From the NCBI GenBank assembly GCA_001692895.1, contig KV748227.1:248001-312000 (forward strand): a stretch of 64,000 nt of DNA, written 5' to 3'. Positions within the stretch are counted from its first letter, which is position 1, and each line of letters opens with the position of its first letter. The notes under the pieces are model-generated. The model was not told the DNA's origin and did not search any database. It was given only the letters and a program-made list of their open reading frames with translations. Below are positions 25,501-36,198 of the stretch, in pieces. The DNA is from Cenococcum geophilum 1.58. Its lineage: Eukaryota; Ascomycota; Dothideomycetes; Gloniales; Gloniaceae. Position numbers and translations under genes: made by a program.

Positions 25501-27051
25501 CATGACTGAAACTACCGATCCGACAACTAGATCACATTCACCTGTAGATAGTCGCCATGCAAAGGATGCATCTACCAAATCCCTAGAAAGCGAGGACCAA
25601 ACAACCAGTACAAGCCACCCTACGTCTGATGTCGAGGGCGAAGCTAGCGACATTGAGAATGCTGTTCTCGACGAGCTCGGTATACCTGACAGTATCGAAG
25701 AATCTCAGATGCTGTCTCCCACAGACTCTCAACTCGATATCAGCCTAGAGTTGCCAAAGCACGAGAAAACTTCCTTAATGAAAATGCTTACTAGTTTCTG
25801 GTCTGAACGCTCAGCAAGCGGCTGGGCGCCTCTCGACTACCCATTCGCGCAAATCGAACACGTATGGGAAGATTCGGATATCATCGTTCGGGAAGATGAG
25901 CCAAGCTCAATCATTGCACTAGCGCTATCAAGTCCCGACTACCTCACGAAACTGCAGAGCTTCCGATCGGAGCAGAGCTGGTCCGAAAATGACTCTGGCA
26001 TGCCAGGCCTTTCAGACTCCGAAGCATCAATTGAACGCAATCTTCTTCATCAAGCAAACACAAACATTCGCTACGGTTTCACTAACCGTGGCGTCAAGGC
26101 ACAATGCAAAATCTTCTATGCGCAATCTTTTGATGCGCTGCGCCGCAAATGCGGCGTCGCAGATCGTTTTGTCGAATCGTTGTCACGTTGCTCGAAGTGG
26201 GATTCTAAAGGCGGCAAAAGCAAATCGCTCTTCCTCAAAACGTTAGATGACCGCTTCGTGCTCAAATCGCTTTCACCGATCGAGGTCAACGCGTTCTTCC
26301 GGTTCGCTCCCAATTATTTTGCCTTCACGCACCAAAACTTATTCAAAGGTTTGCCCTCGGTCATTGCAAAGATGTTTGGCCTCTTCCAAGTTCAAATAAA
26401 AACTCCTACAGGCAGGGACTTCGACTGGTTTATGTTGGTCATGGAGAACCTATTTTATGATCGCGAGCCAAATCGCCGATTCGATCTCAAAGGGTCTATG
26501 CGTAACCGAAAAATCCAGAGCACGGGCGAGCGAGATGAGGTGCTTTTAGATGAGAATCTTGTCGACATTATATATTCCGAGACGCCAATTTTTGTACGTG
26601 AGCATACAAAGAAGCTCCTCAAAGCTAGTGTCTGGAACGATACCTTGTTCCTATCTCAGCAAAACGTCATGGACTACAGTCTTATGGCCGGCTTCGACGA
26701 CACTAGGCGAGAAATTATAGTCGGCATTATTGGTAGGTCATCTCATCAATAATCGAGTTCCTACTTACATTTTCTTTTGCAGACTGCATTCGTACTTATA
26801 CCTGGGACAAGAAACTTGAAACCTGGATCAAAGATCGTGGGAAGAATAAGCCTACCATCACGTCCCCTAAGGACTATCGCAATCGCTTCCGCATTGCAAT
26901 GGCAAAGTATATTCTTCAGGCACCTAATTGTTGGCATCAGTTCCAAGCCCAGCAAATCCAAACACGGCATGTTAGATTAGAATCAAGGCCGCGCGGTGAG
27001 GGTTTAGATGCGGATTTAGATGCGGAGGCACAGGCTGCGGCGGGACTGTAA
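19567..27051 (+). CDS. FAB1: 1-phosphatidylinositol-3-phosphate 5-kinase Fab1/PIKfyve
   Basis: Model: join(19567..20911,20964..26732,26783..27051), 2460 aa. It makes PI(3,5)P2 from PI3P on vacuole/late endosome membranes and so controls vacuole size and sorting. Domains in order: a Ser-rich N-terminus; a FYVE finger at about 419-495 ([19 protein letters not shown] then CGQIFDAKC...CKPCE, keeping R(R/K)HHCR); a TCP-1/Cpn60-like region at about 830-1060 ([37 protein letters not shown]); a Cys-rich central part; and a C-terminal PIP kinase core at about 2058-2440 with [25 protein letters not shown] and the [15 protein letters not shown] block rebuilt across the last intron. The first intron falls inside the FYVE HHC|R codon. 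Length matches fungal Fab1 (about 2300-2500). It ends in a short Ala/Asp-rich tail. The assignment is firm. Confidence 0.95.
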
Positions 27052-27499
27052 GTGATTTGAATCGCATTCTTAGCGCTAAGACAATTTTATCATGAGATAG
27101 GACGTGAGCTATGGCGCGAGGTTCTTTGACGGTAACTATTTATGCATGGCGCTGAGGAGTTTTTAAGGAAACTGCATGAGCGAGCATAGCCTGTTAGACA
27201 TAAGCGAAGCTTTGAAATCCCAATCCTAGGAGGATGTTGGCATTTCTACATCAAAGCTACAGTACAGGCAACCGTGCGTCTCATGTCTATACAAAGCAAA
27301 GCGTACCTACCATTACATGACCAACCCCGGTTCACGGTTGAATCCCCGCCCCACCTCCCTAGTTCACCGCATTACCCACAATTGTTTCGCCTTTGCACTA
27401 GCCAGCAGTCTATACAAGCCTACAAAGGGTAGCATGAACAGATTATTAGCGGCTCGGCGGATTTGTAGAGAGAAAGTGAGCATTCTCATACATTCTATG
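27052..27499. other. Intergenic region downstream of FAB1
   Basis: About 450 bp of ordinary composition. A short open frame at 27317-27514 has no recognisable content. No terminator-like or RNA gene signal was seen. Confidence 0.4.
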
Positions 27500-29627
27500 C
27501 CAAGGCGCTACTAATCCGCGCCCCGGCTGTTCCGTCGTTAGAGATACCACTCGTAGCGGACATCATCTACAATTTCGGCGACTTTGTAGATTTTCCCCGT
27601 CGCCATGGGTTTGTCAAAGATAATGAAGAATATCTGAATGTTTTCCTACCTCGAGATAGGGTTGCCACCTTCCTTCAATCCTGGCTCTAGTTTAGAGTAG
27701 TCGCGGAATTTTCTGGACATCCTATGGGCTTTGATGAGTTTACTTGCCGGCCGATAGTTAACAACGGGAGCCAATGTGCCAGTTTGTAAGTGCTGGACTC
27801 TATAACCTTAAAGCCAATATTGCAGGAGTGCAATCAAGGTAATGCTTAGCCACATCGGGGATGTCTGTTGACGACCTGCGTCGACCTGTGTTATTATTAG
27901 ATGGAGCTGTTTTCCGGAGCCAGTGGCTGGATCCCTACATAAACGAGGCACCATATCCAATTCCTGAAATTCTCCTCTGTCAAAATCCTTCTTCTCTCAT
28001 TTTTGCCGTTTGTAAAGAACTATATCAGTAATTTCAGACCCCCTATGCCGTATTCGTTGGGCATAACACATCCAGTCCCACCTCCTGCACAGCTTCTTAT
28101 TGATTGGATGTCAGAAATCGGCTGGTGCCCCTTTCGTGCGTACCAGAGGTGCCTCAAATTTAACTACCTTGTGATTTTGTCGATCGGTAGTCCGTGCACC
28201 GATTGTAAGAAAAGAAAAACTCGTGTGAAGATTGATCTATGAAGAAAAAGAGGCTATATATACACAAGGTAGATGCAGGTCCAGGGGGGGGGGGGGTACG
28301 TAATAGGGAGTCGGTGACTGAGTCGGTGGCCGAGTCAAGGGGTAGGTAACTGAGTCGGCGGCATGACACCCGACTCAGGTCGACAGATTTTCTATGTCGC
28401 TCAGATTCGGTACCACGATCCCTATAACCTTAACCACGATACTTGCTTAATACCCTCATGCGTCACAAAAAAGCCTAACAAAGACGGCTCGGTACAGCAT
28501 ACGAAGCGTGAGTGCCAATGCTCCTTCATCTCAGTTCTGACCGAGGATATCGCGAAAATCATTCAACTGGATGGCATTCCCTTGATTTCCGTAGAGATTC
28601 TTCCATACGGAAAAGGAAAGCTTCATGTGGAAAAAGCTACAGATAGAAGTAGCTACATCGCAATATCTCATGTATACTCACATGGCCTCGGCAACTTATC
28701 CACAAACTCTCTCCCACAATGCCAAGTAGAGCGGCTGTCTAAGGATATCAAATACTTGCCGGACCCGGTTTCAAATGGTTATCAGATCGCCGGGCGCAAG
28801 ATTGATCCCTTGTCCCTTGACCCTGCCCGCAGTGATCTTGTTGGATTGGCGTGGCGTGGATCTGAGGCCAAATCCACGCCATCCACCAAAAAGACGATTT
28901 GCCGCCAGGATCGCCACGGCGCTCCAGTGTAGATATATACTATATATAGTAAGTCTTNGCATAGGCTTAGTGTTATAATTAAGGAGTAGAGTGTAGTTGA
29001 ACTTACTAAAAAGGGTACTAGATTTGCTTACCACCTCCCTTTAAGCGTCCCTCTATAATCTTATCGTCCTTAATAACTTTTACCTTATCGCTAAGTGCAC
29101 CCTCTACCTTAAAGCCCCCNATTGCGTTAAACTCTTCCTTAAGGCCCTTACCCTAAGCTTTACTAACTACTATATATAGCTAAGGCAGAGCTTCTACAGC
29201 CTTACGAGCGGCAGAGGCTTATGCGGGTGGGCGCGGCCAGGCTTATAGGAAAATATCGCTCTATATAATTGAGGGAGGCAAAATAGAGCTATAGCGCGAT
29301 CGCGTATGGAGGAAGGACGTAGGAAGGAAAGCAATATAGGCGGCTCCCCAAGATTGTATAGAAAACACTCCTATTTTTAAACTCCGAGCTCCACCAATTG
29401 GCTTAACACCACGCTTTAACACCTTATTAATTCTTCCTCCTTAGCCTCCTTCTTCTAATTGGGTATAGAACTGGCGCTCCAGGAGCTCCAAAGCTTCAAG
29501 ATCCACTCCGCGCCACCAATTAAATCAGTAGATCCACCGCCAAAGCAAATTGGATCCAGCCATCCACGCCATATTGCCGCCAATCCAACAAGATCACTGC
29601 CTGCCCGACTTAAGTGCAAAGCCAGAA
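27500..29627 (+). pseudogene. HET-domain (heterokaryon incompatibility) pseudogene
   Basis: Pieces of one HET-family protein lie in order on the plus strand. At 27545-27690: VPSLEIPLVADI then YNFGDFVDFPRRHGF and ATFLQSWL, ended by an in-frame TAG (27688-27690). A GWCPFRAYQRCLKFN piece follows near 28109-28165. At about 28385-28750 the zinc-like cluster (HDTC...C...ECQC) precedes the HET core SYIAISHVYSHGLGN and SLPQCQVERL, which matches the family's YIAISHVWSxGLGN. HET proteins trigger cell death on fusion of unlike mycelia. The gene is dead: it has several in-frame stops, a poly-G tract with unrelated sequence at about 28245-28365, a hAT-type insertion at 28830 and a second small element 20 bp beyond it. 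Fragment limits are approximate. Confidence 0.82.
28830..29599. mobile_element. Non-autonomous hAT-type DNA transposon (770 bp)
   Basis: Perfect 22-bp terminal inverted repeats starting CAGTGATCTTGTTGGATTGG (28830-28851 and 29578-29599). They are flanked by an exact 8-bp target duplication CCTGCCCG (28822-28829 and 29600-29607), the size diagnostic of hAT elements. A subterminal foldback (GGCGTGGAT...ATCCACGCC) lies just inside the left end. There is no transposase reading frame, so it depends on an autonomous partner elsewhere. The interior is partly AT-rich and contains two ambiguous bases (28958, 29120). Insertion split the HET gene, which reads continuously if the element and one duplication are removed. 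Confidence 0.93.
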
Positions 29628-29776
29628 GGGGTTAATACAAAATCCACCTTGATTTATTCGTTTATTTAAACATCTACCTCCTATAAAATAGAATCCATCT
29701 CCTGCCTATTAAGCCTCAATCAGCAGGTGGACGTCAAAATAAATGAATAAATTAAGGTGGGTTGTGGATTAACCCC
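29628..29776. mobile_element. 149-bp foldback element (MITE)
   Basis: Long inverted repeats of about 37 bp with few mismatches: the left arm starts GGGGTTAATACAAAATCCAC and the right arm ends GTGGATTAACCCC. It lies 20 bp beyond the hAT-type element in the HET pseudogene. No clear target duplication could be fixed, so the superfamily is undecided. Confidence 0.75.
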
Positions 29777-30449
29777 TTTCTAAAATCCAAGATAACAAAT
29801 TGGCCGCAGTCATTACCCCTGACTAAGCAATAGATAAAGTAAGAGAACTGTTTATAGTTATGCTGTTAACGACGGATTGTGGGTATAGTTGGCTCTCGAT
29901 GCATCTTTATAAACAAACTGTTGGTATTTTTAAGGGATGTTGAATTCTTTTTGGTGTATTCTGCTTACAGCCTTGGCGGAATGCTATCCGGAAGCGCATC
30001 AAATGCTGTCACGGTACATTTTCCCTTAGTGAATAGAGATGACTCAATTATCCTAGTAAGAAGTCTGGTCTCTATTATAAGCCTCCCGCGTTTAATGAAA
30101 TAAGCGTAGATTAAAAATTTACAGGAATGGTTGTCGTTTGAACGCATCAGATCTTGTCCGCTAAAGCTTAACGTGCACTCGTACGCGATTACGAAGTCAC
30201 TCTGACTCGGTGATATACAAGGCAAATGCTGACGCAAGGTAGGCTTTTATATTACTTGATGCTCTTAGAGGGAGACTTTGTTCAGTCCCCAAAAGACTCT
30301 AACTCCGTCATATCGCCCCAAACGGGTTCTCCGATAACTCTCGCCAAGTTAATATTAACCACGACGCTGTATTGCATTTCAGGGACCGCCGAACCGTTCC
30401 GCCATCTCGTGTTAGGTAAGTGTTTTGATCATGAAGGGTTCCGCCCAGA
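29777..30449. other. Degraded sequence, possible HET gene body
   Basis: No stretch could be matched to a known domain. It lies between the HET core relic and a HET-like C-terminal relic, so it may be the decayed middle of the same gene. Confidence 0.35.
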
Positions 30450-30670
30450 AGTGGATACATAGGAGATGGCCCAAAGATGACGCGCCCGGAGACGAAGTGT
30501 GCGTTCTCTTCAGTGGGACACCGCTTTACATCCTTAGGCCCATGGCGGACTACGACGTTTTTGTTGGAGATACCTATCTGAACGATTAGGATATCATGTG
30601 GGGCAAAGCAACTGGGTCAGTGAAAGCGGGAAGAACTGGCACAGCTATCGAAACATTCGAACTTTGTTAA
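30450..30670 (+). pseudogene. HET-family C-terminal relic
   Basis: One frame reads PGDEVCVLFSGTPLYILRPM then DYDVFVGDTYLND, an in-frame TAG (30587-30589), DIMWGKA and finally TAIETFELC before TAA (30668-30670). This resembles the C-terminal module of HET/6-OR-type proteins (GDxVCVLxGxxxPxxLRPxGxxYxFVGxxYVHGxMxGEA...xFxL). It probably belongs to the pseudogene beginning near 27500, but 800 bp of unreadable sequence lies between, so a second HET relic is possible. Confidence 0.65.
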
Positions 30671-30908
30671 TGCACTGCCGAACTATGATCCGGTCACAGA
30701 TTGCACATACTAGGAGACAGAAATTTGCTTACACCACCGGGTTCTCTGCATTGGCTAAGAAGAACTGAAGTTCTGAGATAATAGCGGGGATTCTGCCTGA
30801 TCTTGTTCCTACGTATGCGTAATAAAGGTCTTATCTATCGTGATTCACAATAGCCCTTGAGGTGCTAGTACTATTCTAACTAACTTGCATGAGCCTCAAA
30901 GGCCGTAA

Positions 30909-32947
30909 TTAAGCCGAAGGCTGATCGCCCCAGACGTCCTTCACAAGGAGTTTCTTGTTAACTGCGACACGGCTTCATCAGAAAAATTTCCGTGCGGATA
31001 AAATAGTGGAGAACTCACTCTTGCCCATAGCATTCTTTGGGATGGATTCTACCACTTTCATTTCTTGCGGAATCTTGTAGTTTGCTAATTGCTCTTTGAG
31101 TGCTCTCCGCATATCCATGGGCCCCCAGGCTTTTCCTCCACGGCCTCCAGTCTTACCCTCTTCAGAGAGAACGACAACTGCGGCTACTTTCTGACCCCAG
31201 GCATCTGATGGGAGAGCAACAACAGCGCACTCTGCTACCTGAGGCCTGCACGGGATGTTAGCCTCCGAAATATCCAACAGAAGCCCTCGACACTTACAAC
31301 GATAGCATTTCTCGCTCAATCTCAAGAGCGCTGACTTTCTCGCCTCCGGTCTTGATAATATCTGCACTCTTCCGCCCTTGAATAAAGTACATTGGACCTT
31401 TGGCCCAATCTTGGGAGCTCTTCCCCGCACTCTCTGCTTCGCGTCGCACTGCGACATCTCCGGTCTTGAACCACTTTCCCTTTCCATCCTCACCCTCAAC
31501 AAACTCGCTGGCGGTCGCATCGGGATTCCTCCAGTACTCTCGGAAGATGGTTGGGCCTCTGAGTTGGATCTCGCCGTGTCGTTCCTTGCCGTCTTTGTCC
31601 AATTCTTCGCCAACATTGATGATTTCATTGGTCTCCGTGTCCACCAGGCGTGCTTCTACAGAAGGAAGTGGCCAGCCTACGCTGCCATCAACTCTATCCC
31701 TAAAATCAAGCCCACAGCTGAGTGCCATTCCAACTTCCGTCATGCCGTATCTTTCTAATAATACGTTGCCAGAACTGAGCTCGGTCCACGCAGCCTTTGT
31801 GGGCGTCGGCAATGCCGCAGACCCTGAGATATTTAGCCGCATATTCTCGGGCGATATCGCTTTTCTCGCTGCTTCCTGTAGCTCCGGAGATAGACTTTTA
31901 TGTGCTTGTAGGAGACGGTTGTAAATTGTTGGAACGACGGTAAGGAATGTAATTTTCTCTTTTGATTTGTTTGTTTCTGGGAGGAAAGGTGCTGCCAAGC
32001 GTTCCCAAACGGCCTGAGCATTAAAGGGAAAGATGAATTCTATGGTGGAGCCTGCGAAAAGAGGGGTAAGGAGCGCGTTCACTGTGCCGTGGATATGATG
32101 AAGAGGAAGGACATGTAGCAGACGGTCTGTAGATATGTAGTTCCACGCTTTAAGCAATGATAGTGACTGTGCAGTAAGTACGGATTGTGGAAGAAGGACA
32201 CCTTTCTGCCAGCGGTCAGCATCGAGTTTGGCGAGGAGATTAAATCTTGCGGCTCAATGCATACCGGCCTACTTGTTGTGCCAGAAGTGTAGAGCATCAT
32301 GCCTCCCTTGCTACTAATAGGATTCTCTAGTGTTACAGTCTCAATTGTGTTTCCAGCCAATATCTTGTCTGGCTTATAATTTATCGGTTGGGTCTCAAGA
32401 CCCTCCTTGAGAATCTCATCCGCTTTGTCTTGGAATTTGTCCGATGATAACAGCATCAGACTCTGACTCTGGTCGAGGATGTAGCGGAGCTCGTGAGCTG
32501 GGAAGGTTGGAGAAAGAGGTACGGCGACGGCATGACTCCCAAGGATAGCGAGCAGAGTCACTACATTCTGGTCAAACCGCCTGTTCTTCAACTTTTTGAC
32601 GTAGAACTAAGCGCACCTACATAGTCGTAGCCATTCTCAACAAGAAATGCTATTCTCTCGCCCTGTGTAGCTTTGCCATTGGTGTTCCGCGCCAGCTTAT
32701 CCTTAGCAGCAGCAACATCGTTGAGCAATTCGCCGTATGTGAAGCTCCGCCCGGACAGCGAGTGTACTATAGCTGTGGACTTTGGATTATGGCTCGCGAC
32801 GGCCTCGAAAATAGGAATCTTGGGCAAAGTCGAAGCCATTCGGACGGAGTGGAGTATCCTGAGGCTGAAGGAAGCTGGGAGAGATCGCTTGGTGAATGCA
32901 CGCGCAGCACCTTGCGCCCACATTGTCGATCGAAGGAGGGGTGTCAA
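30909..32947 (-). CDS. AMP-forming acyl-CoA synthetase, malonyl-CoA synthetase (ACSF3) type
   Basis: Model: complement(join(30909..30961,31019..31245,31298..32205,32265..32567,32621..32947)), 605 aa. It adenylates a carboxylic acid and transfers it to CoA; ACSF3-type members use malonate or methylmalonate in mitochondria. Visible motifs are the P-loop GGMMLYTSGTTSRPKGV at about 198-213 (rebuilt across an intron), VLPLHHIHGTVNALLTPLF, YGMTEVGMALSCG, an FKTGDVA segment, and the C-terminal catalytic lysine region IPKNAMGKINKKLLV. The first ~45 residues are Arg/Ser/Ala-rich without acids, as in mitochondrial presequences. A second Met (MASTLPKI) could start a shorter form. The small last exon (53 nt) restores the NKKLLVKDVWGDQPSA end. 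Substrate is inferred from overall resemblance only. It is transcribed away from the BolA-like gene. Confidence 0.85.
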
Positions 32948-33234
32948 GGTTCGGAGCTACGACCTTGTCCTCTGCAGCATTGTCATGCTGCCTCTATTCC
33001 TACGGTCACCGCGCCAATCCCGAATTTGCCGACTTAAGTTCCCGCTCGCTCCGTAATGCCGATGGTCGTTGTCACCGCCGAATTGGGCAGCCGGACGGTG
33101 GTGTGAAGCCCGAGAAGGTCGGGCGAGAGTATGCTTGGCAATCATGGCCCGAGTTGGCGAGGCTTCCAGCAGCCATCGCTTGTCTTCCTAATTCCATCAC
33201 ACCTCTCGTTGATCACAGTCTAACGTCTTTTTTT
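32948..33234. promoter_or_regulatory. Shared divergent promoter, acyl-CoA synthetase / BolA-like
   Basis: Only 287 bp separate the two start codons, so the two mitochondrial-looking genes probably share a bidirectional promoter. No TATA-like or other named site was recognised. The overlapping open frames here (for example 32896-33234) are not coding. Confidence 0.5.
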
Positions 33235-33830
33235 ATGTTGCCGAGGGTCGCGATAGGAGCGCGCCTGAGGCTCATGTCCACCATGGCCCAGTCTTTAACA
33301 CCCATGGAAGATGCTATGCGAGCAAAGGAAACTGATACCCCTGCCTTCAATGTTGCAGCACCAAGAATAACATTTTTTTAATTTGCAGATAACAGCAGCT
33401 CTTGCGCCGGCCACTCTAGAGATATACAATGATTCACACATGCATTCACATCACAAGGCTATGCAGGGCAGCACGTCTAAAGAGGTAATAAGCTACTTTT
33501 TATATTAATTATGTTAACATTTTAATTACGTGTAGCTAATGAGTCTCTCAGACCCATTTCCGGTAGCAAAGGCTTTTATTCCCGGGTGATCTTTGCATTT
33601 TCGAATACTTACGTTGCTTCAGAGTCGTCGTAACATCAGAGGCTTTTAGATCGAAGATGCAGCCGGCCAGGCATAGAATGGTTTACGCTTTGCTGAGGGA
33701 CGAAATGGCACAGGTTGGTGGCATTCATGCTCTACAGCTCCGAACTCGAACGCCAGAGGAGGAGGAAAGACAGAAGCAGCGCGAAGAGGCTGAAAGTGGT
33801 GAACGAATCGCAGACGTGGAGTTAAAGTAA
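33235..33830 (+). CDS. BolA-like protein, probable mitochondrial, with 11-nt microexon
   Basis: Model: join(33235..33327,33389..33484,33552..33562,33623..33830), about 135 aa. BolA proteins pair with monothiol glutaredoxins in Fe-S cluster delivery. The fit is strong: LAPATLEIYNDSHMHSHHKA, MQGSTSKETHFR, SEAFRSKMQPARHRMVYALL and GGIHALQLRTRTPEEEE match the BolA fold, including the conserved His-rich loop and the RHRxVYALL block. The first ~20 residues are basic and acid-free (MLPRVAIGARLRLMSTMAQ), suggesting mitochondrial import. THFR is encoded by an 11-nt microexon between two normal GT-AG introns. The first intron's donor is unclear. Family alignment favours RAK|ITAAL, where the exon is followed by GA. 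Alternatives are a GC donor (exon end 33321) or GTTGCA (exon end 33351). All three keep frame. Exons 2-4 are firm. Confidence 0.85.
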
Positions 33831-34904
33831 AGACAAAAGACCACGTGTTTGTGGCCTAGATGCAGAGGTAATGCGAGGGAGCGCGAGCACAATTTTGGAA
33901 CCAGAGGTTCGGAGAGTACCACTGTTAATACATGTGGAAAAAACACAGGACTCGAGAGGTTATGGGCTTTTAAACCAAATCGATGGGTTTGGCTTCACAA
34001 CAAGGATGTCACGATTTCTGGCGTCTTGAATGAAACCGAGGATCTTATATATGGAATCGGAAGCTTGCGCATACAAACGGAGGCACTGCTGGCATTTTGC
34101 TGGCCAATCTTTTTGAAAGACCTGTTGATATGGGGTGTCCCGGTAGCTAAGCCAGAGATTGATTAAGCCGAACTAAACCTCTTTGTTGCGTGTCGGGAGG
34201 TTTTTGTTTTTGTACTCCACATGCTCGACACGATCAAGTTTACTTTAAGACGCGAAGTCTAGAAGCAGGCCTTGTAGCAGAGTAGCACCCAGCATATTCC
34301 CCTGGGTGCCATCTTAGCAGGTCAACTTTGCTTGCATACAAAGCGAGAACACCACAGCTGCAGATATCGTTAGACAGCTAGTGCGCGTCGATTGAGGTAT
34401 TTTGGTAATGCCGCCTCTTGTGCGGCTGCATACCCAATTTTCGTAGGCCTGCATCGGGATAGTGGACCATTCGATATCGTCCAAGGCGCTGCATTTTCGT
34501 CTTCATCCGGAAGCAAAACAGTATTGGTTCACATCACTGTTTTTTGTAGCGAGGTCGGTGCCGTGCGACCGGGAATGCTCGAGTCATGCCCAAAAGCCGA
34601 TAGATCCGGGTAACCTCTTGGCCTTCGGAAGAAAAGATGCCAAAGTTGAAAAGGCGATCTTTGCGAAGGTCGAGATCTACAGCCCAGTCAAGTAAGACGT
34701 GAATCGGTACGTGAGCTCGTGATGTACTGGAAAACATAGAGGGGAAAAGAATTTGAATTTATTATGACGTCATGCCATAGGCATGCAGTAAATACTATTG
34801 GCGAAACCTCTCCCCGTAGCATCCAAAGGGCTTGGCTCGCCGCAGCCACCCGCAGGTCGCACCCCACTAAAAAGCAATTACTGACACAACCTGCATTGGT
34901 CTGC
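33831..34904. other. Intergenic region, convergent 3' ends
   Basis: This lies between the BolA-like gene (plus) and the GPR1-family transporter (minus), which converge. Short open frames on both strands carry no recognisable motif. It probably contains both 3' untranslated regions. Confidence 0.4.
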
Positions 34905-36198
34905 CTATGCTAGAACTGATGCATCGCGCGCGACATCATTGTTGACTTTCTGGCGTCGCTCACGGCCCTTGTCACTCCATGGGAAATGGGCGACGGGGAT
35001 AACGAAGAAGCTGCGAGACAATTTATTAGCGGAATGCTCATAAAAGGAAAAAAGAGAGGAGGAAAACGCGCGACATCTTGGAGTAGTTACCTGTTGGAGT
35101 TGTCCGCAATACCGGCGAGCGCATTGTACCAGGCCAAGAATGCCGCAAGGATACCGAAAGCGCCTCCAGCCTTGATGCAGCCTTCGTTGGGAGCGCCGCT
35201 GCCGTTCTGGAGGTAGCCAATGCCGAGGAGGAGGAAGGCCATGTCAAGGGTGAAGAACAACAGGAAGAAAGCGACGGTTGACCTCAGGGTGCAGATGAGC
35301 AGGATAAAGGTGAAGATGAACCAGCCCTACGTTTTATTAGCTAACATACCACAGAAGAATGAGGCTTTCGCACCATTAAGTAAAGACCAAAGGAGTTGTA
35401 AAATGGGTAAGGGCTGGTTTTTGTGAGCGATTCCTCAATGTTAAAGCCACCAGGGGTAAGGACAATGGCGAAGGAGATCCAGAAGCCTCCGTAAGATGAG
35501 AGGGCTGTAGCACCGAAGGTGTTTCCCACTGCCATTTCCCTGAAATAGTTGTGAGTTCACATGCTTAAGTGCAATCAAATGCTAAGCTCAAACATACCAC
35601 ATGCCGGCCAAAAGCTGAACCAAGCCACCATAACCATAAGCAATAGCGACTACTAAATTAGGTGCAGCAATGTCGCGGGTGCCCAGGTTGATTAACGACA
35701 GGACGAAAGTCGTTAACGCGAAAGCTGAGAGACCCAAGGGAGCAGGGTTGGCGAACTTCCTAGATGGGGCCCTAGAGGCATGTTAGATATTTATTGGGGA
35801 TATTTAAAGCTTAAGGCGGGTTGGCGCATTTGTGGTTTCGTACCTGTAGAGGCCCGGTTGGAATTCACCACCAAAGGCAGGCATACGAAGTTCAGGATCG
35901 TTCGTCCGGATGTGTGCGAGAGGATTGCCGCCTGCTGTTGTGAGCGGACTGTCGAAGCTAGGGGAGATGTTAGGTCTTTGGTATTCATTGAGTACGTACC
36001 ATAGTCATATGGCTTCCTTTCTTTCGCTGAATTTCCCGCATAGTCAACGGCACTGGTGCCGTTGGTCTCTTCATTATGGAAGAGAGTCTCACCACCAGTA
36101 GCATGAACATCCTATTGTTGGTTAGACATTTGGCCTTGTGGCATGTTTTGGTATAAGACGCAAGATTGACATACAGTTGTTTCCTGGGCGGTCGCCAT
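34905..36198 (-). CDS. GPR1/FUN34/YaaH (AceTr) family acetate/ammonium transporter
   Basis: Model: complement(join(34905..35010,35091..35326,35374..35539,35598..35771,35844..35957,35996..36111,36175..36198)), 311 aa. Six-helix membrane proteins of this family carry acetate/succinate or export ammonium and take part in acetate signalling. After a polar N-terminus of ~95 residues come the family signature [20 protein letters not shown], then [75 protein letters not shown] and the [20 protein letters not shown] helix. The tail [20 protein letters not shown] matches the usual FPWSxKG end. Seven exons all keep frame. The weakest join is the 38-bp second intron (36000-35957 area), where the donor could shift by a few bases. 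Substrate cannot be told from sequence. Confidence 0.87.

Noticed and set aside
28284-28297. Poly-G tract as a regulatory or quadruplex signal
   Set aside because: A single homopolymer run in a pseudogene, possibly inflated by sequencing; no supporting G-tract pattern.
28771-29034. Open frames spanning the left end of the hAT-type element
   Set aside because: They run across an insertion junction and include ambiguous bases, so they cannot be a native gene.
31378-31924. Plus-strand open frames of 126 and 174 aa
   Set aside because: Antisense shadows of the acyl-CoA synthetase coding exons.
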